Assembly (NCBI GenBank): GCA_014799685.1
Contig: JAAVHN010000005.1
Location: forward strand, 8,652 to 48,283
Origin: Subdoligranulum sp.
GTDB taxonomy: Bacteria; Bacillota; Clostridia; Oscillospirales; Ruminococcaceae
DNA length: 39,632 bases
Direction of reading: 5' to 3'
The number at the start of each line of letters is the position of its first letter. The stretch's first letter is position 1. The translations under genes and the position numbers were made by a program. The notes beneath the pieces are model-generated. The model saw nothing but the letters and a program-made list of their open reading frames with translations. It did not search any database and was not told the origin of the DNA. Of the stretch, positions 23,044-31,100 are shown one piece after another.

Positions 23044-23796
23044 ATGAAACTGTTTTCCCGTTTGACCTCTGTTTGTGCCGTACTGGCGCTGGCTGCAGCG
23101 CTCAGCCTGGGCTGCACCGGCTGCTCCGGTGATGCGGCCGGCACGCCGGACGCTTCTTCCGCCGCGCCGGATGCCGCGTCTGCGGCCGCATCGGCATCCT
23201 TGCCGGAACCGGCGCCCGAATCCGAATCCCTGCCCGAGCCGGCGCCCGAACCGGAGCCTGACCCCGAGGTTTCCCCCTCGGACAATTGGCAGGATATGCA
23301 GCTGGTGGTGGAAAACGTGCTGATCAGCCTGCCGGATACCGTCGAACAGGTAGCGCAGACAGGTTTTATGCCGTATTCCCCTGCCGATTCAAGCGATGTC
23401 GAGCCGGGCCAATGGGGCGTCCTCTACTCGGAAAGTTCTGTTTACAACTCGATGGCCTTGGGATTCGGCGTTTATAATCCGGGTACAGAGGCTGCATCTC
23501 CCATGGAATGTCAAATCTGCGACATCACGTTCTCGTTTTTTGGCATTTGGGAAGAAACCGATGCCAAAAGGCCCGATGTAAAGCTGGCCGGCGGCATCAC
23601 GCTGTACAGCAATTTGCAGGATATTATTGATGCCTACGGCGAGCCCGATACAATAAACCGTATGGATAGTATCCCGGACAGCACCTATTGTGACATTACC
23701 TACCGCACGCCCGAAGGCCATATGATGATGTTTGCGTTTGACGGTGAAGACCAGCACATTATGACGGCGAAAATCTCCTGCGCGATCGGTGATTAA
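23044..23796 (+). CDS. Hypothetical surface lipoprotein
   Basis: A 250-residue exported protein with a lipoprotein signal: basic start, hydrophobic core, and LSLGCTGCSG with the modified cysteine at C24 or C27. A spacer rich in Ala, Ser, Pro and Glu (about 28-78, with PEPAPE repeats) holds the domain off the membrane. The folded part (about 80-250) is one globular domain with an YxSNLQDIIDAYGEPD segment, a phrase seen in small secreted Firmicutes proteins that test for a starting structural state. I do not recognise a catalytic motif. AAAAGGAGAAAAAATC precedes ATG 23044. It has its own promoter and a perfect terminator. Confidence 0.75.
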   Translation: MKLFSRLTSVCAVLALAAALSLGCTGCSGDAAGTPDASSAAPDAASAAASASLPEPAPESESLPEPAPEPEPDPEVSPSDNWQDMQLVVENVLISLPDTVEQVAQTGFMPYSPADSSDVEPGQWGVLYSESSVYNSMALGFGVYNPGTEAASPMECQICDITFSFFGIWEETDAKRPDVKLAGGITLYSNLQDIIDAYGEPDTINRMDSIPDSTYCDITYRTPEGHMMMFAFDGEDQHIMTAKISCAIGD

Positions 23797-23850
23797 CCCC
23801 CGCGGCGGTAAGCCATCCCCCGCAAAAATACAAAACCCCAGACAGCCAAA

Positions 23851-23891
23851 CGCGCCCGCCCCGGCAAAAAGCCGGGGCGGGCGCGTTTTTT
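23851..23891 (+). terminator. Terminator of the lipoprotein gene
   Basis: A perfect 15-bp stem CGCGCCCGCCCCGGC with loop AAAAA, then six T. It also separates the convergent XRE regulator gene. Confidence 0.92.
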
Positions 23892-23940
23892 CATATCGCA
23901 CAGCGCAAAACGGCGCCTGCGTCACGCTCTGTTTGCTTCC

Positions 23941-24288
23941 TTATCGTTCCATCTGCTCCTCGCTCCCGCGCGCTTTGCGCGTTCGGGCAGGCGCGGGCTC
24001 TTCCGGCTGCCGCTGCCGCCGAAAACAGTTCAGCAGCGCGCAGATGATTTGTTTTTCGTCTTCCTCCAAAAAGCCGATATCGATGGTCTCGCTGTGATCC
24101 AGCCCCAGCAGATAATCGGTGGAGACACCAAACAGCAGCGACAGCTCCACCAGATACTGCGCGGAGGGCACGCTGATGCCCATTTCCCACGCGTTCACGG
24201 CCGAGCGCGAGATCCCAAACCGCTTTGCCAGAGCGGACTGCGTCATCTGATTCTTCTCCCGTACTTCCTTAATCCGTTCCCCGATCAT
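23941..24288 (-). CDS. XRE-family helix-turn-helix regulator
   Basis: A 115-residue cytoplasmic DNA-binding protein with a complete N-terminal Cro/CI-type HTH: ERIKEVREKNQMTQSALAKRF, GISRSAVNAWEMG, PSAQYLVELSLLFGVSTDYLLG. A short acidic link and a basic, low-complexity C-terminus (about 90-115) follow. GGAGGTGATACGC precedes ATG 24288. A GTG nine bases upstream overlaps that site and is unlikely to be used. The AT-rich DNA upstream (24300-24400) probably holds its promoter. It converges on the lipoprotein gene, and nothing nearby shows its targets. Confidence 0.88.
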   Translation of the reverse strand: MIGERIKEVREKNQMTQSALAKRFGISRSAVNAWEMGISVPSAQYLVELSLLFGVSTDYLLGLDHSETIDIGFLEEDEKQIICALLNCFRRQRQPEEPAPARTRKARGSEEQMER

Positions 24289-24637
24289 GCGTATCACCTC
24301 CGGTATACTTCCATCATAACTGTACAGAAAGGCAATTGCATTATCTTTATGGATTTTATATTATCATTTTATATATTTATAATTTACAAATGCAGCATAA
24401 AATGCGGGGAATGCGCCGCAAAAACTGCCGGAGGCTTTGCAGCGCCTGCGGCAGAGCTTTGAGGCCTGTGCCAAGGAAGCTTTGAATCAATCGCCGCACA
24501 CGTCGATTGAAGCAGGGTTTCCCGGACAATCCGCACCTGCAGCGCCAAATCCGGGTGGAGCATGGCGGACGGCGGCAGACGGCGCCGCCGGGAAACGGCA
24601 TTTGCGCGGCGTCGCGGCGTTCCGTTCAGAAAACCCG
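24289..24637. other. Intergenic stretch: AT-rich promoter zone plus inverted-repeat element
   Basis: 24300-24395 is markedly AT-rich for this genome and precedes the XRE gene. 24475-24523 is a copy of the dispersed inverted repeat. The remainder downstream of the HD gene is GC-rich with no gene I can support. Confidence 0.5.
24475..24523 (+). repeat. Dispersed short inverted repeat, copy A
   Basis: Begins GGAAGCTTTGAATCAATCG and ends with an imperfect inverted copy (CGATTGAAGC...GGTTTCC). The opening matches copies B (25183) and C (38434 on the minus strand). Confidence 0.5.
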
Positions 24638-25153
24638 TTACAGTGCCGCCGTACGCTGCAGTTCGGCGCTGCATGCGCTCAGGTTGCGGCGCACGCCCAG
24701 CGGGCCGTACAGGTGCAGCATCTCGACCGTCGCGCAGATCTTATCGGCGAGGCTGACGAGATACGCCTCGCGGTAGCGGGGCGGCGTGATCGTGAGCGGC
24801 CACATATGCCGGACAATGATGTTCTCTTCCAGCGGGGAAAGCCCGAACGCACGCGCGTTCTGCAGCGCGAGGCGCGGGTGCAGCACAAGCCGGCGGAAGC
24901 GTCCGACATCCGTCTCCTCCCAGTGCTGCAAATACAAATCGTGCAGCAGCCCGCCGCGCGCGGCGGCACGGTAATCGAGCCCGCAGGCGCGGCACATAAT
25001 GAAGGCCACGTAGGCCACGAACAAGCTATGATCGTAACAGCTGATGCCCTTGGCATGCTGGGGGATCGTCTGCATCTCCCGCACGGTGGGGTCGTCCGCC
25101 AATCCATCCAGACAGGCGGCAAACTGTGCGCGGTTTTCCTCTTTCCACTGCAT
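24638..25153 (-). CDS. HD-domain hydrolase
   Basis: A 171-residue HD superfamily protein. Metal ligands fit H42 (CYDHSLFVAYV), H71-D72 (GLLHDLYLQHW), H92 (LHPRLALQNA), H116 (VRHMWPLT) and D136 (SLADKICATVEM). The family hydrolyses phosphate esters or nucleotides in the cytoplasm. Small Clostridia members like this one, with the late H-M-WPL segment, are annotated only as HD family phosphohydrolases. AAGGAG lies 12 bases before ATG 25153, a rather long spacing. The promoter at 25342 is separated from the gene by inverted-repeat copy B, which therefore lies in its leader. Confidence 0.85.
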   Translation of the reverse strand: MQWKEENRAQFAACLDGLADDPTVREMQTIPQHAKGISCYDHSLFVAYVAFIMCRACGLDYRAAARGGLLHDLYLQHWEETDVGRFRRLVLHPRLALQNARAFGLSPLEENIIVRHMWPLTITPPRYREAYLVSLADKICATVEMLHLYGPLGVRRNLSACSAELQRTAAL

Positions 25154-25182
25154 CGGGGGTATCGTCTCCTTTTTCTGTATCA

Positions 25183-25240
25183 GGGAAGCTCTGATTCAAT
25201 CAATGGGTCATACCGGCAAGCAGATTTTTCAGAGGTTCCC
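25183..25240 (+). repeat. Dispersed short inverted repeat, copy B
   Basis: Terminal arms GGGAAGCTCTGA (25183-25194) and TCAGAGGTTCCC (25229-25240) are inverted copies with one mismatch. The element is flanked by identical 14-base direct repeats CTTTTTCTGTATCA at 25169-25182 and 25245-25258. This resembles a MITE with its target duplication. Confidence 0.55.
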
Positions 25241-25341
25241 CGGGCTTTTTCTGTATCAAAGGCGCGGCAGATCGCGCGTCGGATGCGCGTACGGTTTTAT
25301 CCTTATGCCGTATCCGGCGGCAGCATGCTTTGCCTGTTTCC

Positions 25342-25370
25342 ATTATACAGAAAATATTCCTCGTTTTCCA
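25342..25370 (-). promoter_or_regulatory. Promoter of the HD gene
   Basis: Minus-strand TGGAAA and TATAAT are 17 bases apart, about 190 bases before the start. Of the gap 25154-25532, the part 25371-25483 shows only three loose CCGGCA copies. Confidence 0.45.
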
Positions 25371-25483
25371 CAGGGAAATCCTGACAGGCAAGGCCCTGAA
25401 ATGCGAACGGAAAAGGTTCGGAAACGCCGGCAGAAAAGCCCGGACATACCGGCAGAACACGCACCGGAATCCCGGCAAAAGAG

Positions 25484-25522
25484 AAAAAACCCCGAACCTG
25501 TTGCGGTTCAGGGCTTTGGGGT
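25484..25522 (-). terminator. Terminator of mtnN
   Basis: On the minus strand AACCCC and GAACC arms pair with GGTTC and GGGGTT across a bulge, followed by TTTTTT, a dozen bases after the stop. Confidence 0.75.
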
Positions 25523-25532
25523 TGATCCGGTT

Positions 25533-26225
25533 TTACAGCCGCCCGATGAGACCCTCGCAGATCTTTGCGGCGGTGGTGCAGTATTCCGAGATATCAAAGG
25601 GCTTTGCCACCAGCGTCTCGTAGGCGTTCTCGTCGGCGTTGTCGCTCATGGCGCGCAGCACCACGCAGGGCGCCCCGTATTTTGCGGCCACATGCGCCAC
25701 GGCTGCGCCCTCCATCTCCACGCAGTCCGGCGCGCACTTGGCGGCGATGGCGTTTTTGGTGGCGCTGTCGCCCACAAAATCGTCGCCCGTCGCGATCTTG
25801 CCCACAATGTACTTCACACCAGCCTCGGCGCATGCGGCCTCGGCGGCGGCGATCATGGCTGCGTCACCCGTGAATTCCTGCAGGTGCGGCCAGCTCTCGG
25901 CGATCATGCGGCGCTCGGCGTCGTGATAGAGCAGCGTTTTGCCGATGACGACATCGCCCACGCCGATCTTGTCCGTCATGTTCCCCGCAATGCCGGAGAA
26001 GATGAGCGCGCCCGCGCCAAATTTTGTGATCAGCAGCTGCGCGCCGCAGGCGGCGTTCACCTTGCCCATGCCCGCGCAGCACAGCACGGTGCGGCGCCCG
26101 GCCAAAACGCCGGTGTAGAATGTGACGCCCGCGGCCGTCTCCTCGCCGCGGTCCGTCATTTTTTCATACAGCAGGCGGATCTCTTCGGGCATCGCGCCCA
26201 TTACGCCGATGATTTTTTCTTCCAT
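25533..26225 (-). CDS. mtnN: 5'-methylthioadenosine/S-adenosylhomocysteine nucleosidase
   Basis: A 230-residue MTA/SAH nucleosidase, which splits adenine from methylthioadenosine and S-adenosylhomocysteine and so clears by-products of SAM use. Family marks are IGVMGAMPEEI at the start, AGMGKVNAA near 51, FSGIAGNM near 76, TGDDFVGD near 146, CVEMEGAAVAHV with catalytic E172, and RAMSDNAD with D195. Length is normal. AAAGGAAAG precedes ATG 26225. A longer in-frame start exists but reads across low-complexity DNA. It has its own terminator, and a broken methyltransferase gene lies just upstream on the same strand. Confidence 0.95.
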   Translation of the reverse strand: MEEKIIGVMGAMPEEIRLLYEKMTDRGEETAAGVTFYTGVLAGRRTVLCCAGMGKVNAACGAQLLITKFGAGALIFSGIAGNMTDKIGVGDVVIGKTLLYHDAERRMIAESWPHLQEFTGDAAMIAAAEAACAEAGVKYIVGKIATGDDFVGDSATKNAIAAKCAPDCVEMEGAAVAHVAAKYGAPCVVLRAMSDNADENAYETLVAKPFDISEYCTTAAKICEGLIGRL

Positions 26226-26285
26226 GAAAACTCTTTCCTTTCCGAAATATTTTATCTTTTTATCGGGACGCATGTTTCGTCCCAA

Positions 26286-26552
26286 TCAATGCCGTGTGGT
26301 TTCAAGCAGGTAAAAAAAGTTTGTTGCACTTACCCACAAATCAGCTGCAAATACATTTGCCTTTGATTCCTGTGCCAAAAATAAACTTGTTAAACCCTTT
26401 CCACAATCCAAATCCATGACTTTTGAGTGTGGTGGTATGGGATAGGTTTCCAACATTTCGTTTAATAATCTGACCCCATTAGGGCCCATCATAAATTCTT
26501 TATTAAAATAATGCTTATATTTTTAATGCTTATATTTTGCTGCTCTTTCCAT
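26286..26552 (-). pseudogene. Remnant of a SAM-dependent methyltransferase gene
   Basis: From ATG 26552 the frame reads MERAAKYKH, a stop, then KYKHYFNKEFMMGPNGVRLL and on through the SAM-binding motif as VMDLDCGKGLTSLFLA to NVFAADLWVSAT, where it ends after about ten unrelated residues. Intact relatives are about 250 residues long. Three lesions are visible: a 15-base tandem duplication (AAATATAAGCATTA repeated) with a TAA stop at the joint, a Gly-to-Asp change in motif I (DLGCG type), and loss of the C-terminal two thirds. A 68-residue piece from ATG 26492 could still be translated but would lack most of the fold. Base composition is clearly more AT-rich than the neighbours, which suggests transferred DNA. 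Confidence 0.75.
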
Positions 26553-26589
26553 AATTGCATCCTGCACAAATTCTGATTTGTCGTTCTAT

Positions 26590-26608
26590 GCAAAAGCAAA
26601 TTGCTTTT
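26590..26608. other. Perfect palindrome upstream of the methyltransferase remnant
   Basis: CAAAAGCAA, one A, TTGCTTTTG. It sits in AT-rich DNA about 40 bases before the old start, at a place where an operator or a transposon end could lie. Confidence 0.35.
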
Positions 26609-26631
26609 GTACTTTTTGCGTACCCACCGCC

Positions 26632-26672
26632 GCCCGAACCCCTGAAACCGCTGCAACCGCAAGGGGTTCGGG
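26632..26672 (-). terminator. Hairpin after ychF (terminator-like)
   Basis: Arms CCCGAACCCCT and AGGGGTTCGGG flank about 18 bases shortly after the ychF stop. A short GC-rich tail precedes an AAAAAG run, so the T-run rule is not met. Confidence 0.45.
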
Positions 26673-26706
26673 TGGTTGATACCTTTCACTTTCAAATACA
26701 GATCGC

Positions 26707-27819
26707 TTACACATTGAACAGAAATTCGATGATATCGCCGTCCTGCACCACGTACTCCTTGCCCTCGGTGCGCTGCAGGCCTTTGGCCTTGACGTTCGCC
26801 ATGCTGAAATCGCAGGCGGCGAGATCGTCGTACTTTACGACGCTGGCGCGGATGAAGCCGCGCTCGAAATCCGAATGGATCTTGCCGGCGGCCTGCGGCG
26901 CCTTGGTGCCCCGGCGGATGGTCCAGGCGCGGCACTCCTTTTTGCCGTCCGTCAAAAAGCTGATGAGGCCGAGAAGCGTATAGCTGGCCTGAATCAGGTT
27001 GTCAAGCCCGGTGGCCGTGATGCCCATCTCGGCCAGAAATTCACGCTTTTCCCCGGGGGTGTAGTCGGCAATATCCTCCTCGGTTTTGGCGCAGATGGGG
27101 ATGCACTCGGCCCCCTCGGCGCGCGCCAGCTGCTGCACGGCCTTGTAGTGCGGGTTTTCGTCCATGCCGCTCATCAGGTCGTCCTCGCTCATGTTCGCCG
27201 CGTAAATGACGGGCTTTGCCGTTAAAAGGCCCATCTCGCGCATCTGCAGGGCCTGGTCCTCGTCGCCCTCGTCCAGCGCGAAGCTGCGCGCGTTTTTGCC
27301 GTTGCTCAGGTGCTGCTCCAGCGCGCCCAGCCACGCGGCGCTGGCCAGCGCCTTTTTATCGCCCGTCTTGCCGGCCTTCGCCATGCGCGCCGCCCGGTTC
27401 GAGACAACCTCCAGATCGCTCAAAATCAGCTCGGTGTCGATGGTCTCGATATCGCGCAGCGGGTCGACACTGCCGTCCACATGCACCACATCCGTGCCGT
27501 CGAAGCAGCGCACCACATGCACGATGGCGTCGCACTCGCGGATGTTGCCCAAAAATTTATTGCCGAGGCCCTCGCCCTGGCTCGCGCCCTTTACGAGCCC
27601 CGCGATATCCACAAATTCCACGATGGCGGGCGTTTTTTTGTTTGTCTCCCAGATCTCGGCCAGCTTGTCCAGCCGCGCGTCCGGCACGGGCACAATGCCG
27701 GTGTTCGGATCGATCGTACAGAACGGATAGTTTGCCGCCGCCGCGTTCTTTGTGCTGGTGATGGCGTTAAAAAGCGTGCTTTTGCCCACGTTCGGCAACC
27801 CGACGATGCCTAATTTCAT
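26707..27819 (-). CDS. ychF: Redox-regulated ATPase YchF (Obg-like)
   Basis: A 370-residue member of the universal YchF/OLA1 family of translation-associated P-loop proteins, which bind the ribosome and prefer ATP over GTP. It has G1 GLPNVGKST at residue 7, switch segment [11 protein letters not shown]3 [10 protein letters not shown] near 68, a coiled-coil insert (about 125-200), the NMSE nucleotide-specificity motif in place of NKxD near 209, and the C-terminal TGS-like domain ending with [14 protein letters not shown] lies 13 bases before ATG 27819. A strong promoter at 27868-27896 drives it. Confidence 0.96.
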   Translation of the reverse strand: MKLGIVGLPNVGKSTLFNAITSTKNAAAANYPFCTIDPNTGIVPVPDARLDKLAEIWETNKKTPAIVEFVDIAGLVKGASQGEGLGNKFLGNIRECDAIVHVVRCFDGTDVVHVDGSVDPLRDIETIDTELILSDLEVVSNRAARMAKAGKTGDKKALASAAWLGALEQHLSNGKNARSFALDEGDEDQALQMREMGLLTAKPVIYAANMSEDDLMSGMDENPHYKAVQQLARAEGAECIPICAKTEEDIADYTPGEKREFLAEMGITATGLDNLIQASYTLLGLISFLTDGKKECRAWTIRRGTKAPQAAGKIHSDFERGFIRASVVKYDDLAACDFSMANVKAKGLQRTEGKEYVVQDGDIIEFLFNV

Positions 27820-27867
27820 GTTTCTCTCACGTCTCCTTGTTTTGCGGCTCTGATGAATGTATTTACC

Positions 27868-27896
27868 ATTGTAGCACACCGGGCGGAATTTCTCAA
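27868..27896 (-). promoter_or_regulatory. ychF: Promoter of ychF
   Basis: Minus-strand TTGAGA and TACAAT are separated by exactly 17 bases. It is divergent from the kinase promoter at 28033. The stretch 27820-28181 holds these two promoters and leaders and no gene I can support. Confidence 0.7.
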
Positions 27897-28032
27897 TACC
27901 GTCGCAGCTTTTGTGCGCAGCCCGGCGTGCCCGGCGCCGGTTCCCGATGCCGCTTTGCAGCCGGCAAAAGGATACGGCGGTATGCCGGGAGCACGCAAAC
28001 GCGCAATTTGGGCACATTTGATTGTTTTTCTC

Positions 28033-28061
28033 TTGAACGCACGCGCAGAAAGAAGTATAAT
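28033..28061 (+). promoter_or_regulatory. Promoter of the hybrid sensor kinase
   Basis: TTGAAC and a perfect TATAAT are separated by exactly 17 bases. The leader is about 115 bases. Confidence 0.7.
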
Positions 28062-28181
28062 AACAATCGTGGATCCGTTTTTTGCCCGGCGGCATGCCTC
28101 TGGCTGAGGAATTTGCCCACCCGGCATCCACCTTGTTATCAACCCGGATTTATCCAAAGAAACAGAGAAGGATTGGGGACA

Positions 28182-31100
28182 ATGAAAAGAAAACAAAAAA
28201 GACACCCGCACGGCCTGCGATTTTCCAAACAGGCGCTCGCGCTGCTTGTTTGCTTTGTGCTGCTTTTATCCGCCGTTCCGGCTGTGACAGCGGCCGCGCC
28301 CACAGCCGCCGCAGAAGAGCCGGCCGCAGCAGCACAGCCGGCCGCAAACGCAGACGATCCGCCTGAACAGGCGCCCACCGTATCCACGGTGGCGCCGACC
28401 AACAACCGGACCGTAAAGGCGGGCGTTTTCTTCTTTGAAGGCTACCATATGCGGGACGAGGACGGCAACTATTCCGGCTACGGCATCGAGCTGCTGAACC
28501 TCATTTCCCAGTATTCCCATTTGAATTTCGAGTTTGTCGGCTACGAAAACACCTGGGCGGAAATGCAGGAAATGCTGCTGAACGGCGAGATCGACGTGGT
28601 GACCTCCGCCAGAAAAACCCGTGCGCGGACAGAGCTTTACGGCTTCTCCGACCCCATTGAGCGCAACAGCACGGTGCTTTCCATTGCAGAGGACAACACC
28701 AGCATCATCCCCGGGGATTACAGCACCTACGAGGGCATGATGGTGGGCCTGCTGGCCGGCAGCAGCCAGAACCGGACGCTGGCGCCCTTTGCCGAGGAGA
28801 TCGGATTTACCTACGAGACACGGGAATACGAGGATTCCGCCCAGCTGGAGGCCGCGCTCCAGCGCGGCGAGATCGACGCGATCCTCACCAGCAACCTGCG
28901 CCGGGCGGAGCACGAGAAGGTTCTGGACACCACCCACATCGATTATTTCTATGCCATCACGCGCAAGGAAGACCAGGAGATTCTGGACGAGATCAACTAC
29001 GCCATCTCGCAAATGAATCTTCACGAGGGGGACTATTGGGCAAACACCCTGTACAATAAATATTACGGGACAAGCGAGATTTCCACCGGCACGGCCGGCC
29101 TGACCCAGCGCGAGCAGGATTACGTCGACGCGGTGCTGTCCGGCGAAAAGCAGCTCACCGTAACGGCGCTGCCCGACCGCAGGCCCTATTCCTATGCGGA
29201 GGACGGCGAGATGAAGGGCATCCTGCCGCAGTATTTTGACCGTTTGATGGAGATTGCCGGCCTGCCCTATGAGATGATCGTGCCAGGAGACAATCTGGAA
29301 TACGAGCAGCTGATCGAGAGCGGCAGCGTGGATGTGGTGATCGACTGGCAGCAATCATCCTCCACGGCGTCGACGTATGCCGAAGGCGGATTTTTGACCA
29401 ATACTTATATGAACACGGGCACGGCCCTTGTCACCCGCAAAAATTTCCACAGCACCATCTTCTCTCTGGCCATTCTGGACGGCCTGGTGGGGCTGCCTTT
29501 GGATTTCGAGCAGTTCGAGGATACGATCATTCAGACGTATTCCTCCCCGAATGACGTCATGCAGGCCGTTTTGGACGGGCGGGCGGACGCCGCCTTTATG
29601 CGCACCCATACAGCGCAGTACTCTGTGAACAACGATTCCACAAATTCCCTCCAGCTCCACATCCTGGATTCCGACCAGATCGTGTTCAACATGTATATTC
29701 CCACCGGGGGCGACCATGAGCTGGTAAACATCCTGAACAAATGCATCCGGCAGGTGCCGGACGATGTGCTCAACCGGCTGATTGCCGAATATACCGCCGG
29801 CACGCCGGAAAATGTCGCCTTCTTCGAATATATGTCCGCCCATCCGGGAACGATCTTCTCCATGTCCTCGCTGGTCGCCCTGGCCCTTGGCGGGATCCTT
29901 TTCTTCTACCTGCGCGCCCGCTGGAACATCAAGCTTTTCCGGACGACCGAACAGGCCAAACGGGAGCTGGAGGAGCAGCTGGCGATTACCAGCGCCCTGA
30001 GCCGGGATCTGCTTACCATCTACAAGCTGGATCTGCAGGCCGGAACTGTCAAGGCGCTGAAATCGGACAAGTACATGCCCTCCGGCATAGACTGGGAGAG
30101 CGGAAATGCGTTCCCCTATACCGAGGCGCTGCACCGGTTTATTGAAGAGTGGATCTTCGAGGAAGACAGGGCCGAGCTGAAGGAGGCTCTTGCGCTGGAA
30201 CGGCTGCGCAAGGAGCTCTCCGCCGGCAATGAATATACCGGAAACTACCGCGCCCTGCTCGACGGGACAGTTCACAATTTCCAGTTTGTCTGCGTGACCT
30301 ACCAGACAGAAAGGCAGGATGCTCCCCGTGTGTTGATCGGGTTCCGGAATATCGACGACATCATTTTCAGGGAGCAAAAGCAAAAAGAGGCTTTGGAGGA
30401 AGCTTTGCACATGGCCGAGGCCGCAAGCGAGGCCAAAACCGCCTTCCTGAGCAATATGAGCCATGACATCCGCACGCCGATGAACGCCATCATCGGTTTC
30501 CTTGCCCTGATGCAGGATGAAGCGGACCGTCCGGAAATGGTGCGGGAATATATCGGACGCATCGACGCCGCCAGCCAGCACCTGCTGGGCCTGATCAACG
30601 ACATTCTGGACATGAGCAAGATCGAAAGCGGCAGTTCGACGCTGAACCTTGCCGAAATGAATCTGGCCGAGATCTTCGCGGGGATCAATTCGATCATTCA
30701 GCCGCAGGCCAAGGCGAAAAACCAGACCTTTGAAATTTCCGCCTCCCACCTGAAATTTGAACATCTGGTGGGCGACAAAATGCGGATCAACCAGATCCTT
30801 ATCAATCTGCTGTCGAACGCCGTAAAATATACGCCGGAACACGGCGCCATCGAACTGCGGGTGGAGGAGCTGCCCCAGGTGGTGGACAATTACAGCCGCA
30901 TCCGCTTCACTGTCAGCGACAACGGCATGGGCATGAGCGAGGATTACCTGAAGGTGCTCTTTGAACCCTTCACCCGCGAAAACACCAAGGTCTCCAACCA
31001 GATCCAGGGCACCGGTCTGGGGATGGCCATCACCAAGCGGCTGGTCACCCTGATGGGCGGCAGCATTGAAGTGCAAAGCAAGCTGGGCGAGGGCAGCACC

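Noticed and set aside
25384-25483. Three spaced CCGGCA-containing units, considered as a CRISPR or satellite
   Set aside because: Units are too short and irregular in spacing and there are no equal-length spacers or cas genes.
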